Of a stretch of 64,000 bases of DNA, positions 8,476 through 18,800 are shown piece by piece (position 1 is the stretch's first letter; each line of letters opens with the position of its first letter). The notes under the pieces are model-generated. The model ran no database searches and had not been told where the DNA came from. It saw only the letters and a program-made list of their open reading frames with translations. The position numbers and the translations under genes were made by a program. The stretch is from Flavisolibacter nicotianae (lineage in GTDB: Bacteria > Bacteroidota > Bacteroidia > Chitinophagales > Chitinophagaceae). Where the stretch lies: NCBI RefSeq assembly GCF_003628535.1, contig NZ_RBCI01000014.1:186001-250000 (forward strand), given 5' to 3'.

Positions 8476-9943
8476 GACTTTTCGCATTGCCATCCTGGGC
8501 ATCTACCACGAGTCCAACACCTTTGTTCCGGCGTCAACAACGCTGGCGGATTTTCAAAACAGCCGCTGGCTGAAAGGAACTGCCCTTTTGGACGCCTATC
8601 GCAATGCCTTTCATGAACTGGGTGGTGCCATCGAGGTTTTTTCGGAAACCAACGTGGAGATGGTGCCGGTGTTTTATGCAGAAACAACACCCGGTGGAAC
8701 CATCACCAGCGAGGCATATGCGGCTTTGCAAGAGGAGTTGCTGAACGAACTGGCAAGCGCCTTGCCGGTTGACGCCTGCTTTGTGGTGCCGCACGGCGCC
8801 GCCGTGGCCGAAAACCACCGGGACATGGATGGCGAATGGCTTTCTGCACTCCGGCAGTTCCTCGGCAAAGCAATACCTATTGTTGGTACACTGGACCCCC
8901 ATGCGAATGTCAGTCCGCTGATGGCTGGCGCTACACAGGCACTGTTCCCGTACCGCACCAATCCGCACATTGATCAGCGGGAAACCGGTCGCCGTGCTGC
9001 CCATTTTTTGCTCTCAATCTTACAGAACAATAGCAGGCCGGTGCAACGTCTGTGGCAGTCACCAGTTGCCATCAGCATTGAGCAGCAACACACGGAAGCG
9101 GATCCCTGCAAAAGCCTGTACCAATTTGTGCGATCGCTGGAAGAAAAATATCCCTGCACGCAGGTTGAGATTGCACTTGGTTTTCCCTATGCGGATGTAC
9201 CCGAAATGGGCACCTCTCTGCTTTTGATCAGCGAAAACGGCAACACAGATTTTGAAGCAATCGAACAAGAGTTGACTGCTTATTTTTTGCAGCACAAAAA
9301 AAGCTTTGCTGCGACAAAAAAAACGGTTGAAGAAACCTTGCAGCGAATACCAAGTAGCCCGAAGCCTGTTTTGTTATTGGACATGGGCGACAACGTTGGT
9401 GGCGGCAGTGCCGGCGACAGTACCTTCCTGCTCGAAAAGCTGGAAAGTACAACCCACAAAACACTCATCTGCCTGTACGCTCCCGAAGCAGTAGCCGCTT
9501 GCAAAAAACAAAAAGATGAACAAGCATTTCTACTCTCGTTTGGCTGCCATCCGGAAAGCGCTAAAGCATTTACAACAATATCTACCCTGCTCGGCCGCTA
9601 CGATGGAAAGTTTGCAGAAGAAAAACCAAGGCACGGAGGACAGAAGACATTCGACATGGGAGACACAGCCGTGATCAGAACAGAAAAAGGGAACACTGTC
9701 CTCCTGCACAGCAAGCGCATGCCGCCGTTCAGTCTTGCGCAGATCACCAGTTGCGGCATCGATCCAAAAGACTTTGATGTGATCATTGCAAAAGGCGTCA
9801 ATGCACCCATTGCAGCATACAAAGACGTTTGCCCGACGATTTTACAGGCCAACACACCCGGTGTGACACAGGCCGATATGACACAGTTTCTCTATCAGCA
9901 CCGGCGAAAACCCCTCTACCCTTTCGAAAACGTTGACACATGA
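8450..9943 (+). CDS. MlrC-like M81 metallopeptidase family protein
   Basis: About 497 residues are read from the ATG at 8450, which lies 26 nt inside ridA; an in-frame TTG lies nine bases earlier. Family motifs include ILGIYHESNTFVP near the start, TTPGGTITSEAYA, VPHGAAVAEN, GTLDPHANVSP and later DMGDNVGGGSAGDST, all typical of the MlrC N-terminal and C-terminal domains with metal-binding histidines and aspartates. The named member opens linearised microcystin, but most homologues lie in catabolic clusters and act on unknown small molecules, probably amides. Its operon place suggests hydrolysis of an amide or peptide-like bond in the substrate. Confidence 0.9.
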   Translation: MSLPTGSHKTFRIAILGIYHESNTFVPASTTLADFQNSRWLKGTALLDAYRNAFHELGGAIEVFSETNVEMVPVFYAETTPGGTITSEAYAALQEELLNELASALPVDACFVVPHGAAVAENHRDMDGEWLSALRQFLGKAIPIVGTLDPHANVSPLMAGATQALFPYRTNPHIDQRETGRRAAHFLLSILQNNSRPVQRLWQSPVAISIEQQHTEADPCKSLYQFVRSLEEKYPCTQVEIALGFPYADVPEMGTSLLLISENGNTDFEAIEQELTAYFLQHKKSFAATKKTVEETLQRIPSSPKPVLLLDMGDNVGGGSAGDSTFLLEKLESTTHKTLICLYAPEAVAACKKQKDEQAFLLSFGCHPESAKAFTTISTLLGRYDGKFAEEKPRHGGQKTFDMGDTAVIRTEKGNTVLLHSKRMPPFSLAQITSCGIDPKDFDVIIAKGVNAPIAAYKDVCPTILQANTPGVTQADMTQFLYQHRRKPLYPFENVDT

Positions 9944-10761
9944 GAAAAATCACTGGCCATACAAAACTCTTTTCACTGCCTTTTTACACGGAAGGGCCTG
10001 TGGTAGATGAAATGGGAAACATCTTTGTCACAACCCTGCAGGGCGGCACCATTCTGAAGATGGCGCCGGGCAAAGAACCAGTGGTTTGGGCACACCTGAC
10101 TTGCCCCAACGGACAGGTGCGGCTGCCCAACGGTGACCACGTGGTTTGCGACTGTCAATCGGCAGCGCTGGTACACTTTACTTCGTCCGGCGAATTCCTG
10201 CAAAATGTCATAAAAGACTTTTGTGCCGGTATGCCCGTGAAGACTCCCAATGATGTCATTGTCGATAATGCCGGGAATCTTTATTTCACAGATTCGATAC
10301 GTCATGAGGGCAGCGTTTTTTTTATTGGTGCCGATGGTTCTCAAAAAGTCATCGCCAGCCAGCTTGACTATCCCAACGGACTCGCTTTGTCCAAGGACGA
10401 AAAAACGTTGTTCGTCGCGGAAAGTTATCAGAACCGTATACTTGCTTTCGAACTTTCATTTGACGGCCAGAAGAAAGAATCAAATGTCTTTGCCAACTTA
10501 CCCGAACACCCTTCAGGTGAGGCGATCAACAACCTGCCCGATGGAATCAAAGTGGATGAAGAGCGTTGCCTTTGGGTAGCCCATTACGGCATGGGAAAGA
10601 TCCATCGCATCCTCCCTGATGGAAGCATTAGCCAGTCCATCGATCTGCCGTTTCCTCTAGGGAGTAATATTTTTATCAGCAATCAAACAATCATTGTCAC
10701 TGGCGGTTACGGTGAACCCGGGCCGGGTGGCGTTTACCAAATAGCTTTGGCCAATGAATGA
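9940..10761 (+). CDS. SMP-30/gluconolactonase-family lactonase
   Basis: This six-bladed beta-propeller has 273 residues. The metal ligands of the family are in place: E18 in FYTEGPVV, the asparagine in TPNDVIVD and the aspartate in LPDGIKVDE, with NLYFTDS and DYPNGLALS as blade motifs. These enzymes open aldonolactones made by sugar dehydrogenases, using a divalent cation. The ATG overlaps the mlrC-like stop (ATGA). With aldo-keto reductase and SDR genes beside it, the order dehydrogenase, lactonase and aldolase resembles non-phosphorylative sugar oxidation. The protein shows no convincing signal peptide, so it is probably cytoplasmic. Confidence 0.9.
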   Translation: MRKITGHTKLFSLPFYTEGPVVDEMGNIFVTTLQGGTILKMAPGKEPVVWAHLTCPNGQVRLPNGDHVVCDCQSAALVHFTSSGEFLQNVIKDFCAGMPVKTPNDVIVDNAGNLYFTDSIRHEGSVFFIGADGSQKVIASQLDYPNGLALSKDEKTLFVAESYQNRILAFELSFDGQKKESNVFANLPEHPSGEAINNLPDGIKVDEERCLWVAHYGMGKIHRILPDGSISQSIDLPFPLGSNIFISNQTIIVTGGYGEPGPGGVYQIALANE

Positions 10762-11677
10762 GCCCCTAACGTTATCGAAGCTGACCCTCGGCACCGTGCA
10801 ACTGGGCCTGCCCTATGGCGTGGCCAATACGAGTGGTCAGCCTGAGACAAGCTATAGCCACGAGTTGTTGCAGTTTGCACTTGACAAGGGCATCCGCATA
10901 CTCGACACCGCCAGAGCGTATGGCAATGCGGAGCAGGTCATCGGCAGCTTCGCAAACCGGAAATACTTCACCTGCATTTCCAAGTTCAAATTAAGTCCAG
11001 AAGCACTCGATAATCCGTCGCTGGCCATAGCGGAAGCAAGACAAAGTGCAATCACCTCCTGCGAAATGTTGAACGTCGATTGCCTCCCGGTTTTGTTGTT
11101 TCACAAAGGACCTGAGGAGCCAATTGAGAAAGTTGCCTCTCTCCTGCCCCTCATCTTTAAAACCTTGAAGAGTGAAGGGCTGATTGGTGAAGGCGGGCTT
11201 TCGGCTTACACACCGGATGAATTAATATGTATACGGGACTGGGAAACCATCCGTTCGGTTCAGGTGCCGATGAATGTTTTCGACACGCGGTTACTGCAAG
11301 GAAATCTTTTGCAAACACTTGCTGAAAAGAACGTTCGCGTTTTTGTACGCAGCGTGTACCTGCAAGGCTTGCTCCTGATGGAAACGCACCCACCGCATTT
11401 ATCTTTTGCAAAACCCTATCTTGACCAACTGGAAGCAATAGCAAAAAAAGCTGATCGGACCATCAAAGAACTGGCCTTTGCATTTGTAAGAGATACACCC
11501 GGTGTCAGCAGCATCGTGGTAGGTGCTGAAACAATCGGGCAAGTGCAGGAGAACATCGAACTTTTGGCAACACCGCCGTTGCCCGAACACATAACATCCG
11601 AAATCAAGCAGCGTTTCGCTGCCGTACCGCTGGATCTCATCACACCGGCACGTTGGCCGCAAAAACAAACAACATGA
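10754..11677 (+). CDS. Aldo-keto reductase family protein
   Basis: The TIM-barrel oxidoreductase has 307 residues and begins 8 nt before the lactonase stop. The catalytic tetrad can be read as D51 and Y56 in DTARAYGNAE, a lysine near 77 in CISKFKL, and a histidine in LLFHKGP. The C-terminal GVSSIVVGAET is the usual cofactor-binding segment. The subgroup resembles bacterial L-fucose or D-threo-aldose 1-dehydrogenase-like reductases. It could oxidise a sugar to the lactone handled by the neighbouring SMP-30 enzyme, or reduce the aldehyde released by the aldolase. The direction cannot be decided from sequence. Confidence 0.9.
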   Translation: MNEPLTLSKLTLGTVQLGLPYGVANTSGQPETSYSHELLQFALDKGIRILDTARAYGNAEQVIGSFANRKYFTCISKFKLSPEALDNPSLAIAEARQSAITSCEMLNVDCLPVLLFHKGPEEPIEKVASLLPLIFKTLKSEGLIGEGGLSAYTPDELICIRDWETIRSVQVPMNVFDTRLLQGNLLQTLAEKNVRVFVRSVYLQGLLLMETHPPHLSFAKPYLDQLEAIAKKADRTIKELAFAFVRDTPGVSSIVVGAETIGQVQENIELLATPPLPEHITSEIKQRFAAVPLDLITPARWPQKQTT

Positions 11678-12471
11678 AGGTAACCGAGCTCTATCATCTT
11701 ACGGGGAAAACGACGATTGTCACTGGTGGCACCGGGCTGTTTGGCAAACCCATCTCTTTTGCCCTGGCAGAAGCCGGGGCCCACGTAATCATTGCGTCAA
11801 GAAACGAGGAAAGCTGCAAAGCCGTTGCCCAAGAAATCAGGCAGAACGGCTACCAGGCCGAAGGTGCTTTTTTAGACCTAGGTGATGAAAAAAGCATTCT
11901 GGCGTTGGTTGACAAGGTTACAGCAATGCACAACCGAATTGACATACTGGTGAACAATGCTGTCTCGCGGGAAAACTATAAAAAGCTGGAAGAAACGACA
12001 GCCGAAGACTGGGAAACGGCGCAACACATCAACGCCACCGGTTTAATGCTCATCAACAAAGCCGTGGTGCAGCAGATGGTGAATCAGGGAAAAGGCAGCA
12101 TCGTCAACATCGGTTCCATACAGGGAGCGGTGGGTCCAAACTTCGAAGTTTATGGATCAACGGGCATGACAAGCCCACTCAATTACACGTATGACAAATG
12201 GGGCATGGTGGGCCTTACCAAATGGATGGCAAATGCTTATGGCAAACACAACATCCGCGTGAACTGCATCAGCCCCGGTGGCTATGGGCCAGGCATTGAA
12301 GCCTCGTTTGGCGAAAATGAATTCACTGAAAATTACAAGCGGCTGACGCCCCTGCGCCGGTTTGTCTACGATGACGACATCAAAGGTCCCGTTGTCTTTT
12401 TGGCTTCAGAAGCATCGGCTTATATCACAGGGCACAATCTTCTTGTTGACGGCGGCTGGACAAGCTGGTAG
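11674..12471 (+). CDS. SDR-family oxidoreductase (second of two)
   Basis: This classical short-chain dehydrogenase has 265 residues from the ATG at 11674, which overlaps the reductase stop as ATGA. TGGTGLFG (17-24) binds the cofactor, NNAV follows the fourth strand, and the active site has a serine in IGSIQG and the Y171-x3-K175 pair in NYTYDKWG. It ends with the typical ITGHNLLVDGGWTSW. It resembles gluconate 5-dehydrogenase-type or other sugar-acid SDRs more than the first SDR, and the two share little beyond family motifs. Two dehydrogenases in one operon imply two redox steps. Confidence 0.9.
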   Translation: MKVTELYHLTGKTTIVTGGTGLFGKPISFALAEAGAHVIIASRNEESCKAVAQEIRQNGYQAEGAFLDLGDEKSILALVDKVTAMHNRIDILVNNAVSRENYKKLEETTAEDWETAQHINATGLMLINKAVVQQMVNQGKGSIVNIGSIQGAVGPNFEVYGSTGMTSPLNYTYDKWGMVGLTKWMANAYGKHNIRVNCISPGGYGPGIEASFGENEFTENYKRLTPLRRFVYDDDIKGPVVFLASEASAYITGHNLLVDGGWTSW

Positions 12472-12476
12472 AACCA

Positions 12477-13730
12477 ATGTTTGCGATGGAAAAAACAACA
12501 ACGCCTGCAGAAAAAAAGGAAACGCTTCCGCCCAGGGCCTGGCTGGCGGTCGTCCTGCTTTTTTTTGTCGGTCTGCTCAATTATCTCGACCGGAACACCA
12601 TCACCACCATGCACACGTCCATCACCGTGGCGATCCCGATGTCGGATAAACAGTTCAGCCTTCTCACGGCTGTTTTTCTTTGGGTCTATGGACTGTTCAG
12701 TCCCTTCGCCGGCTACCTGGCCGACCGCTTTGGCCGCAGCCGCATTATTATCACCAGCCTTTTTATTTGGTCGGCGGTGACTTGGCTCACGGCACATGCT
12801 GCCAATTTTGAGCAGCTTTTGGCTACCCGGGCACTGATGGGATTGAGTGAAGCCTGTTACATTCCGGCGGCGCTTGCCCTGATCTCCGACTACCACAAAG
12901 GCTCAACGCAATCCACAGCGACAGGCATTCACATGGCCGGCGTTTTTATCGGTGCCAGCCTGGGTTTTGTTGGCGGCTGGATCGCGGAAGATCATAGCTG
13001 GAATTTAGCGTTTACCATTTTTGGTGGCATTGGAATCGTGTATGCGATCGTGATCGCGTTTTTGCTGAAAGATCCACCACAAGAAAAGCTAAATGATCCC
13101 GCTTCAACTCTTCCGGCTGAACAGGGTAATTTTTTCAGGACGATCAAAGAGTTATTCTCCATTCCTTCGTTTTACGCGATGCTCGCCTTTTGGAGTTTAC
13201 TGAGCATCGTCGCCTGGTTGATCACCGCCTGGCTGCCCACGTTTTACCTGCAGCGGTTCCATCTCTCGCAGAAGATGGCCGGCGTCTATGCAACGGCTTA
13301 CCTGTACCCGGCATCCGTTGCCGGTCTTGTGCTTGGCGGGATTATGACCGATCAATGGAGTAAAAAAAACCGGCGGGCCCGCATGCTGGTGCCGGCACTG
13401 GGGCTTTGCGTCGCAACACCAATGGTTTTTCTGGCAAGCGATACAACAATCCTTACCCTTGCCATTTTATTTTTTATGATCTATGCCTTCACCAAGGCCT
13501 TCAGCGATACCAACATGATGCCGATCCTATCCACCATTGCCACAAAAGAAAAACGGGCAACGGGTTACGGCATTTTAAACCTGTTTAGCTGCATTGTCGG
13601 TGGCATTGGTATCTACGCCGGCGGCTACCTGCGGGATGCGGAGGTGAGCTTCACCACCATTTTCCGGTGGGCTTCTTTTCTGATCCCGGTTTGCATTGTG
13701 CTTTTACTCCTTATCAAGTCGAAAAAATAA
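12477..13730 (+). CDS. MFS transporter (hexuronate/anion symporter-like)
   Basis: This 417-residue inner-membrane permease has about twelve hydrophobic helices. The loop between helices 2 and 3 is GYLADRFGRSR, the classical MFS signature, and LNYLDRNTI in helix 1 is common in the anion:cation symporter and spinster-like groups that carry sugar acids and organic anions. It starts 5 nt after the second SDR. In the operon it probably brings the periplasmic product of the SusC, SGNH and lipoprotein steps into the cytoplasm. The ATG at 12477 leaves a short charged cytoplasmic tail. Confidence 0.9.
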   Translation: MFAMEKTTTPAEKKETLPPRAWLAVVLLFFVGLLNYLDRNTITTMHTSITVAIPMSDKQFSLLTAVFLWVYGLFSPFAGYLADRFGRSRIIITSLFIWSAVTWLTAHAANFEQLLATRALMGLSEACYIPAALALISDYHKGSTQSTATGIHMAGVFIGASLGFVGGWIAEDHSWNLAFTIFGGIGIVYAIVIAFLLKDPPQEKLNDPASTLPAEQGNFFRTIKELFSIPSFYAMLAFWSLLSIVAWLITAWLPTFYLQRFHLSQKMAGVYATAYLYPASVAGLVLGGIMTDQWSKKNRRARMLVPALGLCVATPMVFLASDTTILTLAILFFMIYAFTKAFSDTNMMPILSTIATKEKRATGYGILNLFSCIVGGIGIYAGGYLRDAEVSFTTIFRWASFLIPVCIVLLLLIKSKK

Positions 13731-13738
13731 AAAGCTTT

Positions 13739-15049
13739 ATGCCTGTCGAGAATCGCTACCAAAAATCATCTGACCTGTTGCGCCGAAGCAAAAACGTTCT
13801 TGCCGGGGGCGTGTCATCTGAATTCCGGAAATACAATCATCCGCATGCCCTGTTTTACACCCACGGTTGCGGCAGCCGAATTTATGATGTGGACGGCAAC
13901 GAATACCTTGATTTTACCCTGAGCCAGGGACCGCTCATTCTGGGACATTCGCACCCAAAGGTGCTTGCGGCCATCAGCGATTATTCGGAAGAAGGACAAC
14001 TTTTTGCGGGGCAACATATCCGGGAACTGGAGTTGGCCGAAACCATTCAGCGACTTATCCCTTCTGCCGAACGGATGCGCTTTTGCCTGGACGGCTCGGA
14101 AGCCGTGCAGACTGCCTTGCGCATTGCCAGGGCAAAAACCGGCCGGCCGAAATTCCTGCGCTTTGAAGGGCATTACCATGGCTGGCTGGACAATGTGGCC
14201 TGGGGACTTTCCACTCCATCGCCGGAAGCATTGGGCTCACAGGAACACCCAACTGTTTTTCCCTGGAGTGCGGGACTTGCGGATGGCGCAAAGGATGAAT
14301 TCGTGATCCTTCCCTGGAACGACGCTGACCTGCTGGCAAAAACCCTTGCCGAACAATACCACGAAATTGCTGCTGTCATCACCGAGCCTGTTATGTGCAA
14401 CAACGGCTGCATTGAACCACGCGAAGGTTACCTTGAGGAGATGCGCCGTCTTTGCGATCAATATGGAATTACGCTCATTTTTGACGAAGTGATCACCGGT
14501 TTTCGCCTGGGACTGAGCGGAGCACAAGGACGCTTCAACATCACGCCTGACGTGTCCATCTTTGCCAAGGCCATTGCCAGCGGCTACCCGATCAGCGCCA
14601 TTGTGGGCAAACAAGAGTGGATGCAACTGATCGAAGACGGCACGGTGATCCATGCAGGCACGATGAACTCCGGAAACAGTTCGGTAGCTGCAGCCCTTGC
14701 CACCATCAACGTACTGGAAACAGAAAACCCTTATCCCCGGATGTATACGCTGGGAAATGAGCTGATGGAAGGCTTACGACAACTTGCTTCGGAAGCCGGC
14801 CACAACCTGCTGGTGCAAGGACCCGGGCCTGTTTTTCACACGGGCTTTACCAATGCAAATTCCGTAAACGACTTCCGCGACACACTGAAATATGATAAAG
14901 CAAAACTAAATCGGTTCATTAGCGGCATGCACGACAGAGGCATTCGTATCATTGGAAGAGGGCTGTGGTATATCAGCGCGGCTCACACAAAGGATGATAT
15001 CTCGCTGGCTTTGCGGGAAGCGAAAGCTGTACTGAAAACCATGATTTAA
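13739..15049 (+). CDS. Class III aminotransferase, glutamate-1-semialdehyde aminomutase-like
   Basis: The PLP fold-type-I enzyme has 436 residues from the ATG at 13739, 8 nt after the transporter stop. Key residues are K277 in DVSIFAKAIASGYP (Schiff base), D249 in LIFDEVITGFR, GSEAVQTALR for cofactor phosphate, and HYHGW for ring stacking. The family contains haem-pathway HemL and many catabolic or secondary-metabolism aminotransferases and aminomutases. Last place in a catabolic operon argues against haem synthesis. It probably moves or removes an amino group from a pathway amine. It is the last gene in the run, and no clear terminator follows. Confidence 0.9.
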   Translation: MPVENRYQKSSDLLRRSKNVLAGGVSSEFRKYNHPHALFYTHGCGSRIYDVDGNEYLDFTLSQGPLILGHSHPKVLAAISDYSEEGQLFAGQHIRELELAETIQRLIPSAERMRFCLDGSEAVQTALRIARAKTGRPKFLRFEGHYHGWLDNVAWGLSTPSPEALGSQEHPTVFPWSAGLADGAKDEFVILPWNDADLLAKTLAEQYHEIAAVITEPVMCNNGCIEPREGYLEEMRRLCDQYGITLIFDEVITGFRLGLSGAQGRFNITPDVSIFAKAIASGYPISAIVGKQEWMQLIEDGTVIHAGTMNSGNSSVAAALATINVLETENPYPRMYTLGNELMEGLRQLASEAGHNLLVQGPGPVFHTGFTNANSVNDFRDTLKYDKAKLNRFISGMHDRGIRIIGRGLWYISAAHTKDDISLALREAKAVLKTMI

Positions 15050-15062
15050 AAAGTGATCTGCA

Positions 15063-15203
15063 AAAGCGAGCGGGCGGAAAAAGGCAGTTCTGCTGATAGC
15101 CGCTACAGACAAGAGTTTCAGCCAAAACAAAAAAAGGCAACTCCTCAAAAATATGGAGTTGTCCCGTCAGGTGGAGCTGTGCAAACAGTATCAGCACTTT
15201 TGA
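15063..15203 (+). pseudogene. 3' remnant of a serine recombinase
   Basis: One frame from about 15063 to the TGA at 15201 reads KKAVLLIAATDKSFSQNKKR, then QLLKNMELSRQVEL. This matches the C-terminal end of the longer recombinase ruin at 24.1-24.8 kb (KAVLLISAMDKGF, then GQLFKNLELSLQVEL). Only about 46 codons remain, with no start and no catalytic domain. The bases just after it (CAGGAGCAAACCTTCG) also recur after the 24.8-kb copy, so both come from related elements. Confidence 0.65.
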
Positions 15204-15835
15204 CCCGAGATAGAAAACCAGGAGCAAACCTTCGATGAATTGCACGTTCAAGCGCAATATGCTGACTTGCTAGACTTGAACGAAAAATCGATATTCTGTA
15301 TTTAAATACCCGGCGTGTAGCCGGCCACGGCATTTTATACCACCAGATTCGTTACCGTGACTTCTTTGGAAGCAATAAAAATTATTTTGTTGACAGTTTG
15401 CGGCACATGTAAGCCTCTCAAAATAGACAAACAAAAAACAGTATATTTTTTTTTGCATAAACAGACGGTTTAGGCCAGCGTGGCTTTCTTACGTACGTCG
15501 AACCGCAAGCACCCAGATCACCAGCTTAAAAAATGCATGCCTTTTTCTCCACTGTTCTTGCACCAGAACAAAAAAATTTCTGCAATCCAATCCAGGCCTT
15601 CATTTCCTTCGTCCATTTTTTCCAACTCCTCCCAAAACCGCCGACTGTTATCCAACAACCGGGTGAATTATCGAGGCTGCTCCTGCCCTGTTGAACTATT
15701 TCACCCCCCAATCAACAATCGCATGCAAAAGAAATATCGACTCTTTTGTGGGTGAAATTCCTGCCTGTTTCTGAGTTTCGTGCTATTCGCCGTTTCAGGC
15801 TTTGCTTCCTCGCACCGGGCCTCCCCGCCCATTTC
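15204..15835. other. Gene-poor spacer after the catabolic operon
   Basis: About 630 bp lies between the recombinase remnant and the stop of the T9SS protein. The short open frames here overlap each other on both strands and show no family motifs or plausible starts. A T-rich tract around 15445-15455 is visible. I see no convincing gene or RNA. Confidence 0.6.
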
Positions 15836-18800
15836 TCAGCGAATCACAACAAAGGAAACCTGCTCCTGCCTGCCGTCCGGCGCAGCCAGCACAAGCGTAT
15901 AAGTTCCGCCAGCAAGATCCCTGGCCGAGACTGGGTATACAGCAAGGCCGCCACTGTATTGCACTGCCTGAACCCTCAGCAACTGGCCGCTGGCCGTAAA
16001 AAGGCGCACTGTGTAGCGGCCCGGCGACTTGCCGCTGAGGACCAGGTTGGTGGTGGCAGCTTTAACCGGGTTGGGAAAAACGAAAGCCGGCTTTCCTTCC
16101 GGTGTGACAGGAAGCGCACGGGCCTGCCTTGCCGTTGCCGCGGCCGTTCTGAAACGGATCACAAAACGCCGGGGGTCTTTACTCGCACTGTCATTTGTGA
16201 GCCCAAACGCATAATCCGTCTCCTCTCCGGTGAGCGGCACTTCCGTCTCCTGCCGGCTATAGCGGTCGTAAAGGACAGCCTTTGGTCCCTGGGCCAAAAA
16301 GCCGGAACCCTTGAAGGTAAAATGATACCCGCGTTCAGCCGCATTCCAAAGCCGCAGTTGCAGGGAATCGCCGCTCTGGACACCACCCCTGCTGGCAACG
16401 ATCAGGTTTTCCGCCCCGTCAGGAATCGAGAGGTTCTCTTCGATGTTGGCGAGTTTGGCAATGCCGCCACACTTTTCCGGCGAGGCGCCATACTGCGCCA
16501 GTACACCGTCCAGCCGGATGTTTTCACCGTCCACCTGTGCATAAAGGTTCACGCTTAGTTTGGCCACTTCCGTTCTCACCTGGCGGAAAACGGAAAAGCC
16601 GGGCTGTCCGTTGGATTTATGGGTTTCCTGCAGGGTGAGGGTGTTTCCAGTGGCCGCATTGGTTGCCGGCACCACGAAAAAGCCTTCTCCGGAACCAATA
16701 ATGGGTTCGATGGCAGAACCAGATCCGGTGCCGCCGGCCGGTATGGCCTCGTAACCGCCGGTAGCTGACGGCTGCATGACCATATAGCCCCCGCTTGTTC
16801 CCTGGCCGGCATTCCAGATCCAGTAGTAAGGTTGAATTTTGGTGCTGTTGTCAGCATACAGCTTTCTGAAATCAAGCGGTGAGGCATAGGGGTTGCCAAC
16901 CAGGACATGGCTATACGTTACCGGAACAGGGATGGTGTAGGCCACGGCCTGTTTCAGGGTTCCTTTGGCGCGGAGCGTAGTGGTCCCGCCTGCGGTGCCG
17001 GTCGATACCGTGCGGTCGCCGCGAATAAAGACCAGATAGGCTTCAAGATTGGAAAAGCCGGGGCTGATGGTATTTTCTAATGGCACCCAGTTGGCGTTGA
17101 TGTTGCTGTTTGAGGGAACGTATTTCCTTATAGAAGCCGAGCTGCCGGCAACAGCCGTCCAGAAGTCGAAACCATTGTCAGTGGCCGTAGCGGAAGTTCC
17201 CTGGGCATTGCCGGTGATCAACGTGCCGTAGCCACTCATCTCGTTATTACTGCCGTTCCAGGAACGCCCTTCCTGCCAGGCATCGTGAACAGAGATCCCG
17301 GCAACAGGGGAGGTCACCAGCCGCCAGCGACGGTTGCTAAAAGCCGGGATATAGCGTTCTACTGTTACCTTGCCCGTGATCGCATTGCCGGTGCTGCTGC
17401 CGTTGTTGGTAAGATCACTTACTCTTGCCGTTGTGGCCGACCCCGACTTCAGGGTCAGGTAATCATTCGTGGCCAGGGTCTTGTTGCTCACCGCACCAAA
17501 GCTCAATGCCCCGGTCAGGTTCAGCTCACCCGCAAGGTTCACATCGTTGCTGATCACCAGGTTTTGCACCGTATTGCCGGCAAACAGGCCGGCAGAAAGG
17601 GTTTGAACCGTACTGCCGCTGAATTCAATGGTCCCGGCTGTTGCGTCGAAGACGCCGCCGTTGTTGGTAACACTGCCAAATATCTGCAGTTTGCCGTTCA
17701 CGGTGAGGTAGGGGCTAAAGCCGCCACCGTTAAGGGTCAGGTTGCGCACTTCGCCGGTGACAGCCGGTTTGATGGTGGGATAGCCGTCGATCACATCAGC
17801 GGGGATCACCGCATCGGTGGAACGGGTGGGCACCCCGCACGACCAGTTGCTGGCCACCTCCCAGGCGGTACCGCTCGTGGCACCGGAGCCGGGCAAGGGG
17901 CCCTGCCAGGTGGTAACAGAGGGAGGAGCGGTAGAAACGGTGACACTGTTGGACGCCAGGTTGCCACAGGGGGCATTGCTTTTGACAAGCACGGAATACG
18001 TGCCGGCATCTGTCGCCGCATCATAGGTTTTCCGGTATTCAGCACCGGTGGCGCCGGCAATGGCGGCGCCGTTCAGGTACCACTGGTAGCCTGCAGCATT
18101 GGTGGCCCCTACCGAAAGGATCATCGTGCTGTTGTGGCACACAGCTTTGGAAACCGGCTGTTTTGTGATCACAGGCGGCTGGTTGACAGTCAGCACAGCA
18201 ACATTGCTGTAGTTAACGGGACAGGCAGAGGGTCCACCCAGCACGGCCCGGTACTGGTAACTGTTCATACTGGCAGCCGCATTGCTGATGGTCAGCTTTG
18301 TCGACGTCGTGCCGCTTGTGTTTATGGTGTAAATGCTGTTGCTGGTCACGGTGGTCCAGGAACTGCCGTTGTCGGTGCTTACCTCCCATTTCAGCGAACT
18401 GGCATTGGAGGCGTTGAGGGTAATGGTGGCTGCCCCACTGGTACAAACCGAAACAGATTGCGGCTGGGAAGTGATGGCTGGCCCGTCAACGGCGGTAAGC
18501 AGGCCTTCCATGGTGTTAGTACAACCGGTAGCATCATCGGTACCGGTGACCTTGTAGCTCCATTTCCCGTCGGGGGTTTGCACAAACTCGAGGGTTCCTC
18601 CTACCCCCGGCACGGTAAAGTTTTGTCCCGGGGGCGTGTTCCCGCCCGGGTTGACAGAGTTGAAGGTATACGTGACGCCTTCCTGCGAGCCGCTCAAGGT
18701 AAAGGTAGCCGGAGTACCGTTGGTGCAAAAAGCACCGGTAGCTCCATCCGGCCCAGTCAAGGTGAACGCAGTGGGTAGGTCATTGATCTTGATGCCGGTG

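Noticed and set aside
4339-15049. Ectoine/hydroxyectoine degradation operon
   Set aside because: The M14 deacylase, threonine-dehydratase-like PLP enzyme and class-III aminotransferase resemble DoeB, EutB and DoeD, but the defining ectoine hydrolase (M24-like) is absent, and the lactonase, aldolase and sugar-type reductases do not fit.
13739-15049. HemL of haem biosynthesis
   Set aside because: The gene is the last of a tightly packed catabolic operon, with no haem genes nearby; a catabolic aminotransferase or aminomutase is more likely.
17285-18778. A 497-codon open frame on the plus strand
   Set aside because: It lies fully antisense to the T9SS protein, whose Ig-like domains and sorting signal are clear. 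The composition (Gly, His, Arg, Val rich, no motifs) is that of a GC-rich shadow frame.
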